A DNA stretch of 64,000 nt, taken from the NCBI RefSeq assembly GCF_965198575.1, contig NZ_OZ240671.1:2046001-2110000 (forward strand). The letters are read 5' to 3'. This document shows positions 36,502 to 46,981 of this stretch, one piece after another. Both the position numbers and the translations under genes were made by a program. Positions within the stretch are counted from its first letter, which is position 1. Each line of letters begins with the position of its first letter. The DNA comes from Lichenicola sp965198575. GTDB taxonomy: Bacteria > Pseudomonadota > Alphaproteobacteria > Acetobacterales > Acetobacteraceae. The notes below the pieces were generated by a model. The model was not told the origin of the DNA and did not search any database. It saw only the letters and a program-made list of their open reading frames with translations.

Positions 36502-37212
36502 CTACTCTTCCTTGTACCGGTAGCCGATGCCGTACAGCGTCTCGATGTGGTTGAAGCTCTCGTCGATCTGCCGGAACTTCTTGCGCACGCGCTTGATGTG
36601 GCTGTCGATGGTGCGGTCATCGACATAGATGTTCTCGCCGTACGCCGCGTCGATCAGCTGGTCGCGCGACTTCACCAGGCCCGGACGCGATGCCAGCGCC
36701 TTCACCAGCAGGAACTCGGTGACGGTCAGCTGGATGTCGGCGCCGCGCCACAGGCACTGGTGGCGGGTCTCGTCCAGCGACAGCTCGCCGCGCGCCATCA
36801 CACCAGCCGGTGCTGCACCATTGGCCTCGGCACGCAACACCTCGCCACGACGCAGCAGCGCCCGGATCCGCTCCAGCAGCAGGCGCTGGCTGAACGGCTT
36901 GGTGATGTAGTCGTCGGCGCCGAGGCGGAGGCCCATCAGCTGGTCGACCTCCTCGTCCTTGCTGGTCAGGAAAATCACCGGCAGCTGCGACTTCGCACGC
37001 AGCCGCTGGAGCAGTTCCATGCCGTCCATCCGGGGCATCTTGATGTCCAGCACGGCAAGGTCCACCGGCTTGGCGGTCAGTCCCTGCAAGGCACTTTCGC
37101 CGTCGGTGTAGGTGCGGACGTGGAAGCCCTCGGCCTCCAGTGTCATGGAGACCGACGTCAGGATGTTGCGGTCATCGTCGACCAGCGCGATCGTATGCTT
37201 AGTCGGCTCCAT
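36502..37212 (-). CDS. chvI: response regulator ChvI (OmpR family)
   Basis: 236 residues from ATG 37212 (AGGAG upstream); the longer frame from 37347 is not conserved. Receiver: acidic pocket VDDDRN, phospho-acceptor Asp56 in VLDIKMP, Thr/Ser in FLTSKDE and Lys in YITKPF. The C-terminal winged helix has LTVTEFLLVKALASRPG and VDDRTIDSHIKRVRKKF, nearly invariant in alphaproteobacterial ChvI. It controls envelope, acid-response and exopolysaccharide genes in relatives. It is first in the leftward chvI-chvG unit and divergent from grpE. Confidence 0.96.
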   Translation of the reverse strand: MEPTKHTIALVDDDRNILTSVSMTLEAEGFHVRTYTDGESALQGLTAKPVDLAVLDIKMPRMDGMELLQRLRAKSQLPVIFLTSKDEEVDQLMGLRLGADDYITKPFSQRLLLERIRALLRRGEVLRAEANGAAPAGVMARGELSLDETRHQCLWRGADIQLTVTEFLLVKALASRPGLVKSRDQLIDAAYGENIYVDDRTIDSHIKRVRKKFRQIDESFNHIETLYGIGYRYKEE

Positions 37213-37324
37213 CAAGGGGGCTCCTGGGTTCGTTCTGAGTGTGGCCCGAAACACCCGCCGCGCCAATCTGCCTGAAAATCTTGCAGCGATTGGGTCGGCT
37301 CCGGTGCTGTCGGGCGTCCTGCGG

Positions 37325-37352
37325 CTTGTCCCCGGGCGCGGCGTCACCTAAT
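37325..37352 (+). promoter_or_regulatory. putative heat-shock (RpoH-like) promoter of grpE
   Basis: CTTGTC at 37325-37330, a 16-base spacer and CCTAAT at 37347-37352 resemble the alphaproteobacterial sigma-32 pattern (CTTG...C-T-A-T). Transcription would start near 37358, which supports the downstream ATG at 37397 rather than 37361. The same CTTGTC occurs before dnaK. Inferred from pattern only. Confidence 0.4.
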
Positions 37353-37396
37353 TCAGCGCCATGGACGAACACCCCCAGACACATGTCGGTGAAACG

Positions 37397-38128
37397 ATGA
37401 ACACCGCGAACGACCAGGATCGGGCTGCAGGCGCCCATGCCGGCCCACCGAACTTCGACAGGCCGCACAGCGACGCCGATCGGGCGCAGGACGGATCGGG
37501 GACTGCGGGCGATGCCGAGGCCGGTGGCCCGGACGAGCTGATGCACGTTGCCAGCGAGCGCATCCGCACGCTCGAGAGCTCCGTCGAGGAGATGCGCGAG
37601 AAGTGGTTGCGCGCCGAGGCCGAGATTCAGAACGTGCGGACCCGCGCCAAGCGGGATGTCGACGATGCCCGCCAGTATGCGGTGCAGAAGTTCGCCAAGG
37701 ATGTGGTCGAGGCGGCCGAGAACCTGCGTCGCGGGCTCTCCAGCCTGCCGCCTGCGGATGCCGACGAGAATCCGGTGGTGACCAAGCTCCGCGAGGGGTT
37801 CGAGAGTGTCGAGCGGTCGTTCCTGGGCATCCTGGAGCGCAACGGCATCACCGGCACCGATCCGACCGGCAGCAGCTTCGACGCGAACCTGCACCAGGCG
37901 ATGGCCGAGCAGCCGAGTGGCGATCACCCGCCGGGCACGGTCTTGCAGGCCTGGACCTCGGCCTGGACGTTGCACGGCCGGTTGCTGAAGCCCGCGATGG
38001 TGGTCGTCTCGAAGTCGTCCGAGCCGGCCGTGCTCGCGACGAGCCAGCACGAAGCGGAGGCCGGTGCACAGGTTGGTGGTCCGTCGGCACAGGCTCCGGC
38101 AGGCGGTGGCTTCGACCGGACCGTCTGA
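37397..38128 (+). CDS. grpE: nucleotide exchange factor GrpE
   Basis: 243 residues from ATG 37397 (GGTGA just upstream); ATG 37361 is in frame but lacks a ribosome-binding site and would leave almost no leader behind the predicted promoter. Asp/Pro-rich N-terminus, then the long coiled coil (LESSVEEMREKWLRAEAEIQ), NVRTRAKRDVDDAR, and the beta-wing region FDANLHQAM ending in GRLLKPAMVVV. It exchanges ADP for ATP on DnaK. An unusually long Ala/Gly-rich C-terminal tail of about 30 residues follows the family end. Upstream of dnaK by 205 bp. Confidence 0.95.
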   Translation: MNTANDQDRAAGAHAGPPNFDRPHSDADRAQDGSGTAGDAEAGGPDELMHVASERIRTLESSVEEMREKWLRAEAEIQNVRTRAKRDVDDARQYAVQKFAKDVVEAAENLRRGLSSLPPADADENPVVTKLREGFESVERSFLGILERNGITGTDPTGSSFDANLHQAMAEQPSGDHPPGTVLQAWTSAWTLHGRLLKPAMVVVSKSSEPAVLATSQHEAEAGAQVGGPSAQAPAGGGFDRTV

Positions 38129-38170
38129 TGCCGATCTGCCTCGTTTCGTGGCAGAATTGCCGCGGCGGGG

Positions 38171-38200
38171 CTTGTCGTAACGGTCCGGCCTGAATACATC
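38171..38200 (+). promoter_or_regulatory. putative heat-shock-like promoter of dnaK
   Basis: CTTGTC at 38171-38176 with TACATC at 38195-38200; from TTGTCG the spacer is 17 bases. The element repeats the CTTGTC before grpE. The dnaK leader would be about 125 bases. The -10 match is modest. No CIRCE inverted repeat (TTAGCACTC type) is present, so HrcA control is unlikely here. Confidence 0.35.
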
Positions 38201-38333
38201 CCGAGCCGGATTGAATGCACGCGACGGAGGCTTTCGTTAAGCTTTCCGGCCTGCCGGCATGATATGACGTGGTGTTCCAAAGGGTGGCGTCCGGTGCTTC
38301 GGGCCGCACGCTGCCGCTGACGAGGAGAGCAGT

Positions 38334-40286
<1,953 letters not shown>

Positions 40287-40313
40287 TCGCTTCCGGCGGT
40301 TGACGACACGAAA

Positions 40314-40352
40314 GGGCGCCCGCGCTTCGGATTGAAGGCGGGCGCCTTCTTC
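40314..40352 (+). terminator. Rho-independent terminator between dnaK and dnaJ
   Basis: GGCGCCCGC (40315-40323) pairs perfectly with GCGGGCGCC (40338-40346) around a 14-base loop, followed by TTCTTC (40347-40352). It lies 28 bp after the dnaK stop and about 70 bp before the dnaJ start. The T-run is short, so termination may be partial, which would lower dnaJ relative to dnaK. Confidence 0.75.
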
Positions 40353-40422
40353 AAGGCACTACGGAGACGACCGTCAGGCGTGCCCTCGAGTGGGGCGCTG
40401 GCTGGTCCCCGGTGAGGAACAC

Positions 40423-41565
40423 ATGGCCAAGCAGGACTACTATGCGACCCTCGAGGTCGCCCGGGATGCCTCTGCGGACGACCTGAAAAAGGCGTATCGC
40501 AAACTCGCCATGAAGTATCACCCGGACCGCAATCCGGGCGACAAGAGCGCCGAAGGCCGCTTCAAGGATCTCAACGAAGCATACGACGTCCTCAAGGACG
40601 ACCAGAAGCGCGCCGCCTATGACCGCTACGGCCATGCCGCGTTCGAGGGCGGCGGTCCGGGCGCTGGAGGCTTCGAATATGCGGCCGGCGCCGGTGGCCT
40701 CGGCGACATCTTCGACCAGGTGTTCGGCGACATGATGGGCGGCGGCCGTCGCGGCGGCGGTGGTCGACCGCGTGCCGGCGCAGATGTCCGTGCCCAGGTC
40801 GAGATCAGCCTGACCGACGCGTTCTCCGGCATCAAGGTGCCGTTGCGCGTGCCGAGCCGCGTGACATGCGAGGCGTGCACCGGCACCGGTTCCGAGGACA
40901 AGAGCCGCGGCGCAGAGACCTGCCCGACCTGTCACGGTGCCGGCAAGGTCAGGGCGCAACAGGGCTTCTTCCTGGTCGAGCGCGGTTGCCCGACCTGCGG
41001 CGGCAGTGGTCGCGTGGTGCGCAACCCGTGCAAGGTCTGCCGAGGTGCGGGCACCGTCGAGCGCGAGCGCAGCATCTCGGTCGACATCCCGGCGGGCATC
41101 GAGGACGGCACCCGGCTGCGTGTGCAGGGCGAGGGCGAGGCCGGACCGCAGGGCTCGCCCAACGGCGACCTCTATCTGCATGTGGGGGTAAAGCCGCACG
41201 AGATCTTTCAACGCGACGGCGCGACCGTCGTGGTTCGGGTTCCGCTCGGCATGACGACGGCGGCCCTGGGTGGTCATGTCGAAGTGCCCGTGGTCGATGG
41301 CACGCGCACCAAGCTGACCGTGCCCGCGGGCAGCCAGAGCGGCGATCAGCACAGGCTGCGCGGCAAGGGCTTCTCGGTGCTGCGGAGTGCCGCGCGCGGC
41401 GACATGTATGTGGTCTTCGCGGTCGAGACGCCGCGCCACCTCAGCAAGCGCCAGCGTGAACTGCTGGAGGAGTTCCAGGCCGAGGGCGCCGAGAACGACA
41501 AGAGCCACCCCGAGACCGAGGGGTTCTTCGGCAGGGTTCGGGATTTCTTCGAAGGCAAGAGCTGA
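40423..41565 (+). CDS. dnaJ: co-chaperone DnaJ (Hsp40, type I)
   Basis: 380 residues from ATG 40423 (GGTGAGGAAC upstream). J-domain with HPD at residues 33-35, then a Gly-rich region (about 75-110), then four CxxCxGxG zinc repeats (CEACTGTG, CPTCHGAG, CPTCGGSG, CKVCRGAG; roughly residues 147-212), and two beta-sandwich client-binding domains. It delivers unfolded proteins to DnaK and stimulates its ATPase. Followed by dapB after 165 bp, a common alphaproteobacterial order. Confidence 0.97.
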   Translation: MAKQDYYATLEVARDASADDLKKAYRKLAMKYHPDRNPGDKSAEGRFKDLNEAYDVLKDDQKRAAYDRYGHAAFEGGGPGAGGFEYAAGAGGLGDIFDQVFGDMMGGGRRGGGGRPRAGADVRAQVEISLTDAFSGIKVPLRVPSRVTCEACTGTGSEDKSRGAETCPTCHGAGKVRAQQGFFLVERGCPTCGGSGRVVRNPCKVCRGAGTVERERSISVDIPAGIEDGTRLRVQGEGEAGPQGSPNGDLYLHVGVKPHEIFQRDGATVVVRVPLGMTTAALGGHVEVPVVDGTRTKLTVPAGSQSGDQHRLRGKGFSVLRSAARGDMYVVFAVETPRHLSKRQRELLEEFQAEGAENDKSHPETEGFFGRVRDFFEGKS

Positions 41566-41730
41566 AGGTTACGGCAGAATCGATTAACTTAAGCTCGCGA
41601 CTGGATGAAATGCGCGCAAGGCGTGACGTCCTCGTTGAAACGACGGTCGGTGGAGTCCAAGTCTTCTCATGCCTGCGGTGACGTCCCCCCCCCGCCCGAG
41701 CCGTAGGCGGACAAAGGCGACGCGGCTGCA

Positions 41731-42531
41731 ATGGCCGCGTCGCCGCCCGATCCGTATCCGATGCGCGTAGGGATCGCCGGTATTCTCGGCCGTGTCGGTC
41801 GGTTGCTCGTCGACGAAGTGCGCATGTCCGGTCTTGTCCTGGCCGGCGGTACCGCCCGCCCCGGTGCGCAGGTTGCGTCCGATATCGATCTCCCGCTCTT
41901 CGACGACATTGCCGCTCTCGCAGCCGCCTCGGACGTCGTGATCGACTTCACCCATGCAGGCGCCGCCGCGTCCCACGCCGACTGTCTTGCCACGGCCGGG
42001 GTCGCCTGGGTGCTGGGCACCACCGGGCTGTCCGCCGATGCCCAGCTTCGGATCGACCTGGCGGCGGCTCGCATCCCCATCGTCCAGGCGGCAAACTTCT
42101 CGCCCGGAGTTGCACTTGTTGTCGGGCTGGCCAGGCAAATGGCCGAAGCCTTGCCAGGGGACGCCTACGACGCCGAGATCCTCGAGATGCATCACCGGCA
42201 GAAGGTCGACGCGCCGTCGGGCACCGCCCTGGCACTTGGCGAGGCGGTGGCAGCGGGCCGCGGCGGCAGTCTCGACGAGATGCGCGCGCCTGTCCGGGAT
42301 GGGCATGGCACCGCCCGCCTGCCCGGCAGCATCGGCTTCGCGGCTTTGCGTGGCGGCCAGATCGTCGGCGAGCACACGCTGTTATTCACCTCCGGCGCCG
42401 AACAGATCGGGCTGACCCACCGAGCCTTCGATCGCCGGGTGTTCGCCGCGGGAGCCGTGCGGGCGGCGCGATGGACTGCCACCCGACCGCCGGGCCACTA
42501 CGACATGCAGGACGTGCTCGGCTTGCGCTGA
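41731..42531 (+). CDS. dapB: 4-hydroxy-tetrahydrodipicolinate reductase
   Basis: 266 residues. The NAD(P)-binding motif VGIAGILGRVGR is near residue 13, and the catalytic MHHRQKVDAPSGTAL (His-His-x-x-Lys) about residue 150. It reduces the DapA product in lysine and meso-diaminopimelate synthesis. An in-frame Met at 41761 just before RVGIAG is the more usual start; the extra ten residues (AASPPDPYP) are unlikely to be conserved. The leader includes a run of nine C at 41685-41693. Confidence 0.95.
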   Translation: MAASPPDPYPMRVGIAGILGRVGRLLVDEVRMSGLVLAGGTARPGAQVASDIDLPLFDDIAALAAASDVVIDFTHAGAAASHADCLATAGVAWVLGTTGLSADAQLRIDLAAARIPIVQAANFSPGVALVVGLARQMAEALPGDAYDAEILEMHHRQKVDAPSGTALALGEAVAAGRGGSLDEMRAPVRDGHGTARLPGSIGFAALRGGQIVGEHTLLFTSGAEQIGLTHRAFDRRVFAAGAVRAARWTATRPPGHYDMQDVLGLR

Positions 42532-42611
42532 GCGCTCGCCGGAGCCGCGGATCGAACCACTGTTTCTTGACCCCCTTGGCCGTTTCCGCCAAACCCCCAA
42601 CTCCGGCGCTC

Positions 42612-42661
42612 TTGACTGGCGCATCCGGTTCTTAGGCGTGCCGTAGGCGCCACACGAGGAG
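42612..42661 (+). promoter_or_regulatory. metK leader: TTGACT box, small hairpin and ribosome-binding site
   Basis: TTGACT at 42612-42617 is a good -35 box but no matching -10 is clear. Just before the ribosome-binding site GAGGAG (42656-42661), GTGCC (42638-42642) can pair with GGCGC (42646-42650) around GTA, including one G-U pair. The hairpin could modulate initiation. It does not match the SAM/SAH or SAM-II riboswitch patterns I know. Confidence 0.3.
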
Positions 42662-42665
42662 CACC

Positions 42666-43856
42666 ATGCGCAACAAGGGCGACTTCCTGTTCACGTCGGA
42701 ATCCGTGTCCGAGGGCCATCCGGACAAGGTCGCCGACCGTATCAGCGACACCGTGCTGGATTGTTTCCTGCGCGCCGATCCGGAGGCGCGTGTTGCCTGC
42801 GAGACGCTGGTGACCACCAACCGCATCGTGCTGGCCGGTGAGGTCCGCGGGCCGGCGTCGGTGACCGAGGAACTGCTCGTCGAGGCCACCCGCGAGGCGG
42901 TGCGCGACATCGGCTACGACCAGTCCGGCTTCTCCTGGCGCAATGCCGACGTGCAGTACTACCTGCACGCGCAGTCCGCCGACATCGCGGTCGGCGTCGA
43001 CAGCGCCGGCAACAAGGACGAGGGCGCCGGCGACCAGGGCATCATGTTCGGCTTCGCCACGCGCGAGACGGACTCGTTGATGCCGGCGCCGATCCATTAC
43101 GCGCATGCCATCCTCAGCCGCATGAACCAGCTCCGGAAGAGCGGCGACCCGCGCGGTCGCGGCCTGCAGCCGGACGCCAAGAGCCAGGTGACGCTGCGCT
43201 ACGTCGATGGCCGCCCGGTGGGTGCCACCAGCGTGGTGATCTCGACCCAGCATGACGAGGGTATGAGCCAGCGCGACATCCGCGAAGCGCTGCGCGGCGT
43301 GGTGGCGGACGTGCTGCCGGCCGGCTGGGAGGTCCCCGAGGACCAGTTCTACGTCAACCCGACCGGCGTGTTCGTCATCGGCGGACCGGACGGCGATTGC
43401 GGCCTGACCGGGCGCAAGATCATCGTCGACACCTACGGCGGAGCTGCACCGCATGGCGGCGGCGCATTCTCCGGCAAGGATCCGACCAAGGTCGATCGCT
43501 CGGCCGCGTATGTGTGCCGCTACCTGGCGAAGAACGTGGTCGCTGCCGGCCTTGCCGACCGCTGCACGCTGCAGATCTCGTACGCGATCGGCGTGTCGCA
43601 GCCGCTTTCGGTCTATGTGGACCTCGACGGCACCGGCAGGGATGTCGACGAGACACGGCTGGAGAAGGTGCTGCGCGAGACCGTCGACCTGACGCCGCGC
43701 GGCATCCGCAAGCACCTGCGGATGAACCGGCCGATCTATGCGGTGACCTCCGCGTACGGTCATTTCGGCCGCACCCCGGATGCGGCGCTGGACAGCTTCA
43801 CCTGGGAAAAGACCGACCTGGTGGACACCCTGCGCCAGGCCTTCAACCGCTCGTAA
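42666..43856 (+). CDS. metK: S-adenosylmethionine synthetase
   Basis: 396 residues. Signatures are ESVSEGHPDKVADRISD at the N-terminus (ATP/Mg His and Asp), GAGDQGIMFG and the phosphate loop GGGAFSGKDPTKVDRSAAY. It makes S-adenosylmethionine from methionine and ATP, supplying among others the adjacent methyltransferase TrmB, 12 bp downstream. Compared with E. coli MetK the length and motifs are normal. Regulation by its leader is possible but not shown. Confidence 0.97.
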   Translation: MRNKGDFLFTSESVSEGHPDKVADRISDTVLDCFLRADPEARVACETLVTTNRIVLAGEVRGPASVTEELLVEATREAVRDIGYDQSGFSWRNADVQYYLHAQSADIAVGVDSAGNKDEGAGDQGIMFGFATRETDSLMPAPIHYAHAILSRMNQLRKSGDPRGRGLQPDAKSQVTLRYVDGRPVGATSVVISTQHDEGMSQRDIREALRGVVADVLPAGWEVPEDQFYVNPTGVFVIGGPDGDCGLTGRKIIVDTYGGAAPHGGGAFSGKDPTKVDRSAAYVCRYLAKNVVAAGLADRCTLQISYAIGVSQPLSVYVDLDGTGRDVDETRLEKVLRETVDLTPRGIRKHLRMNRPIYAVTSAYGHFGRTPDAALDSFTWEKTDLVDTLRQAFNRS

Positions 43857-43868
43857 GCCGCTCCCGTC

Positions 43869-44561
43869 ATGGCGGTGAAGCCGCCGCCGGACCGGCTGTA
43901 CGGCCGCCAGCGCAGCCATCCGTTGCGGCCACGGCAGCAACGCCTGCTCGATGTGACGCTGCCGCGGGTCCGGTTCGCGGGGGCCGATGCGGCTGCCCCG
44001 GCGTCGGGCTTCGGCCGTGTTCCGGCGGCGGTGTGGCTTGAGGTCGGGTTCGGTGGCGGAGAGCATTCGCTTGCACAGCACGCAGCGCATCCCGATGTCG
44101 GGCTGATCGCCTGCGAGGTGTTCGAGAACGGACTTTGCTCGCTGCTGTCCCGGCTGGTGCCGGAGGGTGCCGAGGACACCGCCCCGGTGCCGGACCTGCT
44201 GCGGCTATGGGACGACGACGCGCGCACGCTGCTGCGGCTGCTGCCCGATGCGTGCCTCGACCGGATGTTCCTGCTGTTCCCGGACCCGTGGCCCAAGACC
44301 CGCCACGCCAAGCGGCGTTTCGTGCATCCCGAGACAATCCCGCTGGCCGCGCGCGTGCTGAAGCCCGGCGCCACCTGGCGGGTGGCCAGCGACGATCCGA
44401 CCTACCAGGCCTGGGTGATGGAGGTGATGGCGGCGCAGACGCTGTTCCATCCGGCAACACCCGTAACCGGTCGTCCGGAGGGCTGGCCGCCGACACGCTA
44501 CGAGGCCAAGGCGCTCGCGGCCGGCCGGCAGCCGTTGTACTGGAGCTTCGTTCGGCGCTGA
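43869..44561 (+). CDS. trmB: tRNA (guanine-N7-)-methyltransferase
   Basis: 230 residues. The SAM-binding motif is LEVGFGGGEHSLAQHA (about residues 57-72), and FLLFPDPWPKTRHAKRRF is the diagnostic TrmB motif with the catalytic Asp; the C-terminus has TRYEAKALAAGRQP. It methylates G46 of tRNA variable loops. Start at ATG 43869, 12 bp after metK, so very likely co-transcribed. Assignment firm. Confidence 0.96.
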   Translation: MAVKPPPDRLYGRQRSHPLRPRQQRLLDVTLPRVRFAGADAAAPASGFGRVPAAVWLEVGFGGGEHSLAQHAAHPDVGLIACEVFENGLCSLLSRLVPEGAEDTAPVPDLLRLWDDDARTLLRLLPDACLDRMFLLFPDPWPKTRHAKRRFVHPETIPLAARVLKPGATWRVASDDPTYQAWVMEVMAAQTLFHPATPVTGRPEGWPPTRYEAKALAAGRQPLYWSFVRR

Positions 44562-44614
44562 CGAACCACAAGCGGGTCGTCGCGCTGGACCTTCTTCCGC
44601 AGGAGTGCACGGCA

Positions 44615-44947
44615 ATGCTGACGCGTGTGGCAATCTACGAGGGCACGATCGAGCCCGGCACGGAGGATGCCTTCTTCGCGGACGTCGCCCGTCGGTTGGA
44701 GCCGATCTGGCGGTCGTTCCCGAACGTGCTGGACGTCCGGGTGCAGCGGGTGCTGTCGGCCGATCGCGGGGCGATCCCGATCGTCATGGTCCTGGAGATG
44801 GACTTCGCCGACAGGGCGGCACTCGATCAGTCGCTGGCATCGGACATCAAGACGAAATCCCACGCCCTCACGCTGGAGGTGCTGAAGCCCTTCAACGGCC
44901 GCTTCTTCCACTTCATCGCCGAAAGCCACAGCATTCCTGCGGCCTGA
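44615..44947 (+). CDS. dimeric alpha/beta-barrel-like small protein
   Basis: 110 residues from ATG 44615, with AGGAG at 44602-44606. It alternates strands and helices in the pattern of the EthD/ABM dimeric alpha/beta-barrel fold (TRVAIYEGTIEPGTEDAFFA; VRVQRVLSADRG; VMVLEMDFADRAALDQSL). Members are small monooxygenases or ligand-binding proteins. No catalytic residues can be named. Follows trmB by 53 bp, possibly in the same transcript. Confidence 0.75.
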   Translation: MLTRVAIYEGTIEPGTEDAFFADVARRLEPIWRSFPNVLDVRVQRVLSADRGAIPIVMVLEMDFADRAALDQSLASDIKTKSHALTLEVLKPFNGRFFHFIAESHSIPAA

Positions 44948-44954
44948 TCGGCGT

Positions 44955-46943
44955 TCAGGCGGCCTGGCGGTCCCTGGCTTCGTTCGCCGCCGCCTGCAGG
45001 CAGATTGCCACCATGTCCCTGAGCGAGCGGGCATGCGCGTCGGCGCCGAGCGTCTGCGAGAGACGACGCTGCCGATCATCAATCTCCCCACCCGGCCAGA
45101 ACGCAACGGATACCGGCACCCCGGGCAGGCGCTGGCGCAGGCGGCGGGCAGTGTAGCGCAACGGTGACAACCGGCTCTCGATGCCGAGCGCGCAGAGGCA
45201 GATCATCGCCGGCTCCCCGACATCCAGGCTGGCGATCATCGTCCGGGAGGTCGAAGCGTTCGTGACCATCCGGCCCTCGATGCCATGCTTGGCCAGGATC
45301 TGCACCAGGATCGTCATCGCAGCCTCGTCGAGCGGACCGCTGCCCGGCACGCACAGTACCGGATGCGCCGCCCGCCAGCCGGCGTCGACAACGCTCTCGC
45401 GGTCCAGCATTCCGCTCGCCGCGGGCTGCTGCAACAGGCCGGTCGGGTCGATCGGGGCGACGGGGGTCAGCTCCCGCGGGGCGCCCTCGGACTTCGGATC
45501 GAGATCGGGGTAGCGGTCCAGCTCCGCCACCAGCTCGACGATCGCCTCCCGCATGCGGGCCAGGTGTTCCTCCTCGATCACGCCGCGTCCGACATCGAGA
45601 TCCGCCAGCTGCAGCCCGGGGATCACCACCTCGTCGTAGTACGTGGAGAGCGCGACGTCCTGCAGCAGGGCGTCGGCCTGTTCCTCCACCTCGTCCGGAT
45701 CGTCGGCCAGCATGCGCTGGTAGAAACTCTCGACCGGGGACAGTGCCGGCTGGTCGCCCAGCAGCACGGCCAGGAACTCCAGCCGCTCGACATGGCGGCC
45801 GAGCACGACTGTGCAGAGGGTCAACGGCGTCGACAGGATCAGCCCGATCGGGCCCCACAGCCAGGTCCAGAAGGTGGCGGCAAGGATGACCGAGATCGGC
45901 GACAGGCCGGTACTGTGCCCGATCAGCAGCGGCTCGATGAACTGCGCGACCGCCGGCTCGACCAGCAGATAAAGCGCTAGGGTCTCGATGGTGTGGTCCC
46001 AGCCCGGGAACGAGGCGGCTGCCAGCAGCACCGGTGGCACCGCGGCCATCAACGTGCCGAAATACGGGATGAAGCGCAGCAGCATCGCCAGGATGCCCCA
46101 GAGCACCGGGCTCGGCACGCCGATCAGCAGCAGGCCGCCGGCGATCAGGCAGCCGAAGCCGGCATTGATCGCCAGCTGGGTCAGGAAGTAGCGGCTGAGG
46201 CGGGAGCCGGCGTCATCGATCGCCAGGGTGGTGCGGTGCAGGTCGCTGGTGCCGAACAGCCGGATCACCCGGTCGCGCAGATCCTCGCGCTGCAGCAGGA
46301 TGAAGATCGATACGATAAACACGATCAGCGCCGTCGCCAGCGGATGGGCGATGCGGGACAGCAGGCCTTCGGCGACTGCGAGCGACGACGCCGGCGCATC
46401 GACCACCTCGACCTGGGCCGGTTTGACGACGGCGGGATTTCCAGGCGGCGGCGGTGCCGGCGGTGGACCGGCGAGGAGCTGGCTGACCTGGTCGCGCAGA
46501 TGCTGCAGGCCACCGACCGAGCGGCCTTCGGTCAAATGGTGCAGAGCGTCGAGCTTGCGCTCGATGGTCGGCTGGTCGGCGGCGAGCTGGTGGGTCAGGC
46601 CCATCGCCTGGATGCCGATCAGCCATGCCATCCCGGCCAGCAGCGCCAGCGCGAACAGCACCGACAGCGATGCCGAGGGCCAGCGCCCGAAATGCCAGCG
46701 CCGCAGCAGGCCGTTGAGCGGCTGCAGCAGGAAGCTCAGCATCACGGCCAAGACGAACGGGATGCAGATGCTGCTGCCGAAATACAGTGCCGCGATCAGC
46801 ACCACGCCGACCTGCAAGGTGAGCAGTCCGCGCATGCCGGGTAACTCCGTCGCGGCCACCGCGGCACCGCGAGCGGTCGGTCGGGGTCGGGCGGTCAGGG
46901 ACGGAATGGAGCCGATCTCTTGCATGGCTGACGGCCCTGCCAT
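44955..46943 (-). CDS. AI-2E family permease with long C-terminal soluble domain
   Basis: 662 residues. The first half is an AI-2E/PerM permease: helix pairs near the N-terminus, a soluble segment with a Pro-rich run (about residues 165-175), then GVPSPVLWGILAMLLRFIP, YFGTLMAAVPPVL, and GHSTGLSPISVILAATFW in the last helices. About 260 further residues follow, ending in a Rossmann-like unit: VLCVPGSGPLDEAAMTILVQ, then HGIEGRMVTNAS and PAMICLCALG, a pattern reminiscent of vitamin-B12-binding domains but lacking the cobalamin-ligand His motif. Transported solute unknown. Start 46943 or 46925. Confidence 0.82.
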   Translation of the reverse strand: MAGPSAMQEIGSIPSLTARPRPTARGAAVAATELPGMRGLLTLQVGVVLIAALYFGSSICIPFVLAVMLSFLLQPLNGLLRRWHFGRWPSASLSVLFALALLAGMAWLIGIQAMGLTHQLAADQPTIERKLDALHHLTEGRSVGGLQHLRDQVSQLLAGPPPAPPPPGNPAVVKPAQVEVVDAPASSLAVAEGLLSRIAHPLATALIVFIVSIFILLQREDLRDRVIRLFGTSDLHRTTLAIDDAGSRLSRYFLTQLAINAGFGCLIAGGLLLIGVPSPVLWGILAMLLRFIPYFGTLMAAVPPVLLAAASFPGWDHTIETLALYLLVEPAVAQFIEPLLIGHSTGLSPISVILAATFWTWLWGPIGLILSTPLTLCTVVLGRHVERLEFLAVLLGDQPALSPVESFYQRMLADDPDEVEEQADALLQDVALSTYYDEVVIPGLQLADLDVGRGVIEEEHLARMREAIVELVAELDRYPDLDPKSEGAPRELTPVAPIDPTGLLQQPAASGMLDRESVVDAGWRAAHPVLCVPGSGPLDEAAMTILVQILAKHGIEGRMVTNASTSRTMIASLDVGEPAMICLCALGIESRLSPLRYTARRLRQRLPGVPVSVAFWPGGEIDDRQRRLSQTLGADAHARSLRDMVAICLQAAANEARDRQAA

Positions 46944-46981
46944 GTTGATAACGCAATGAACGTGGGTGTGACGCTGCGGTT

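Noticed and set aside
37213..38333. CIRCE/HrcA operator before grpE or dnaK
   Set aside because: The TTAGCACTC-N9-GAGTGCTAA inverted repeat is not present in either leader.
42532..42665. SAM riboswitch before metK
   Set aside because: The leader is short and lacks the conserved cores of the SAM, SAM-II or SAM/SAH classes I can recall; only a small hairpin is present.
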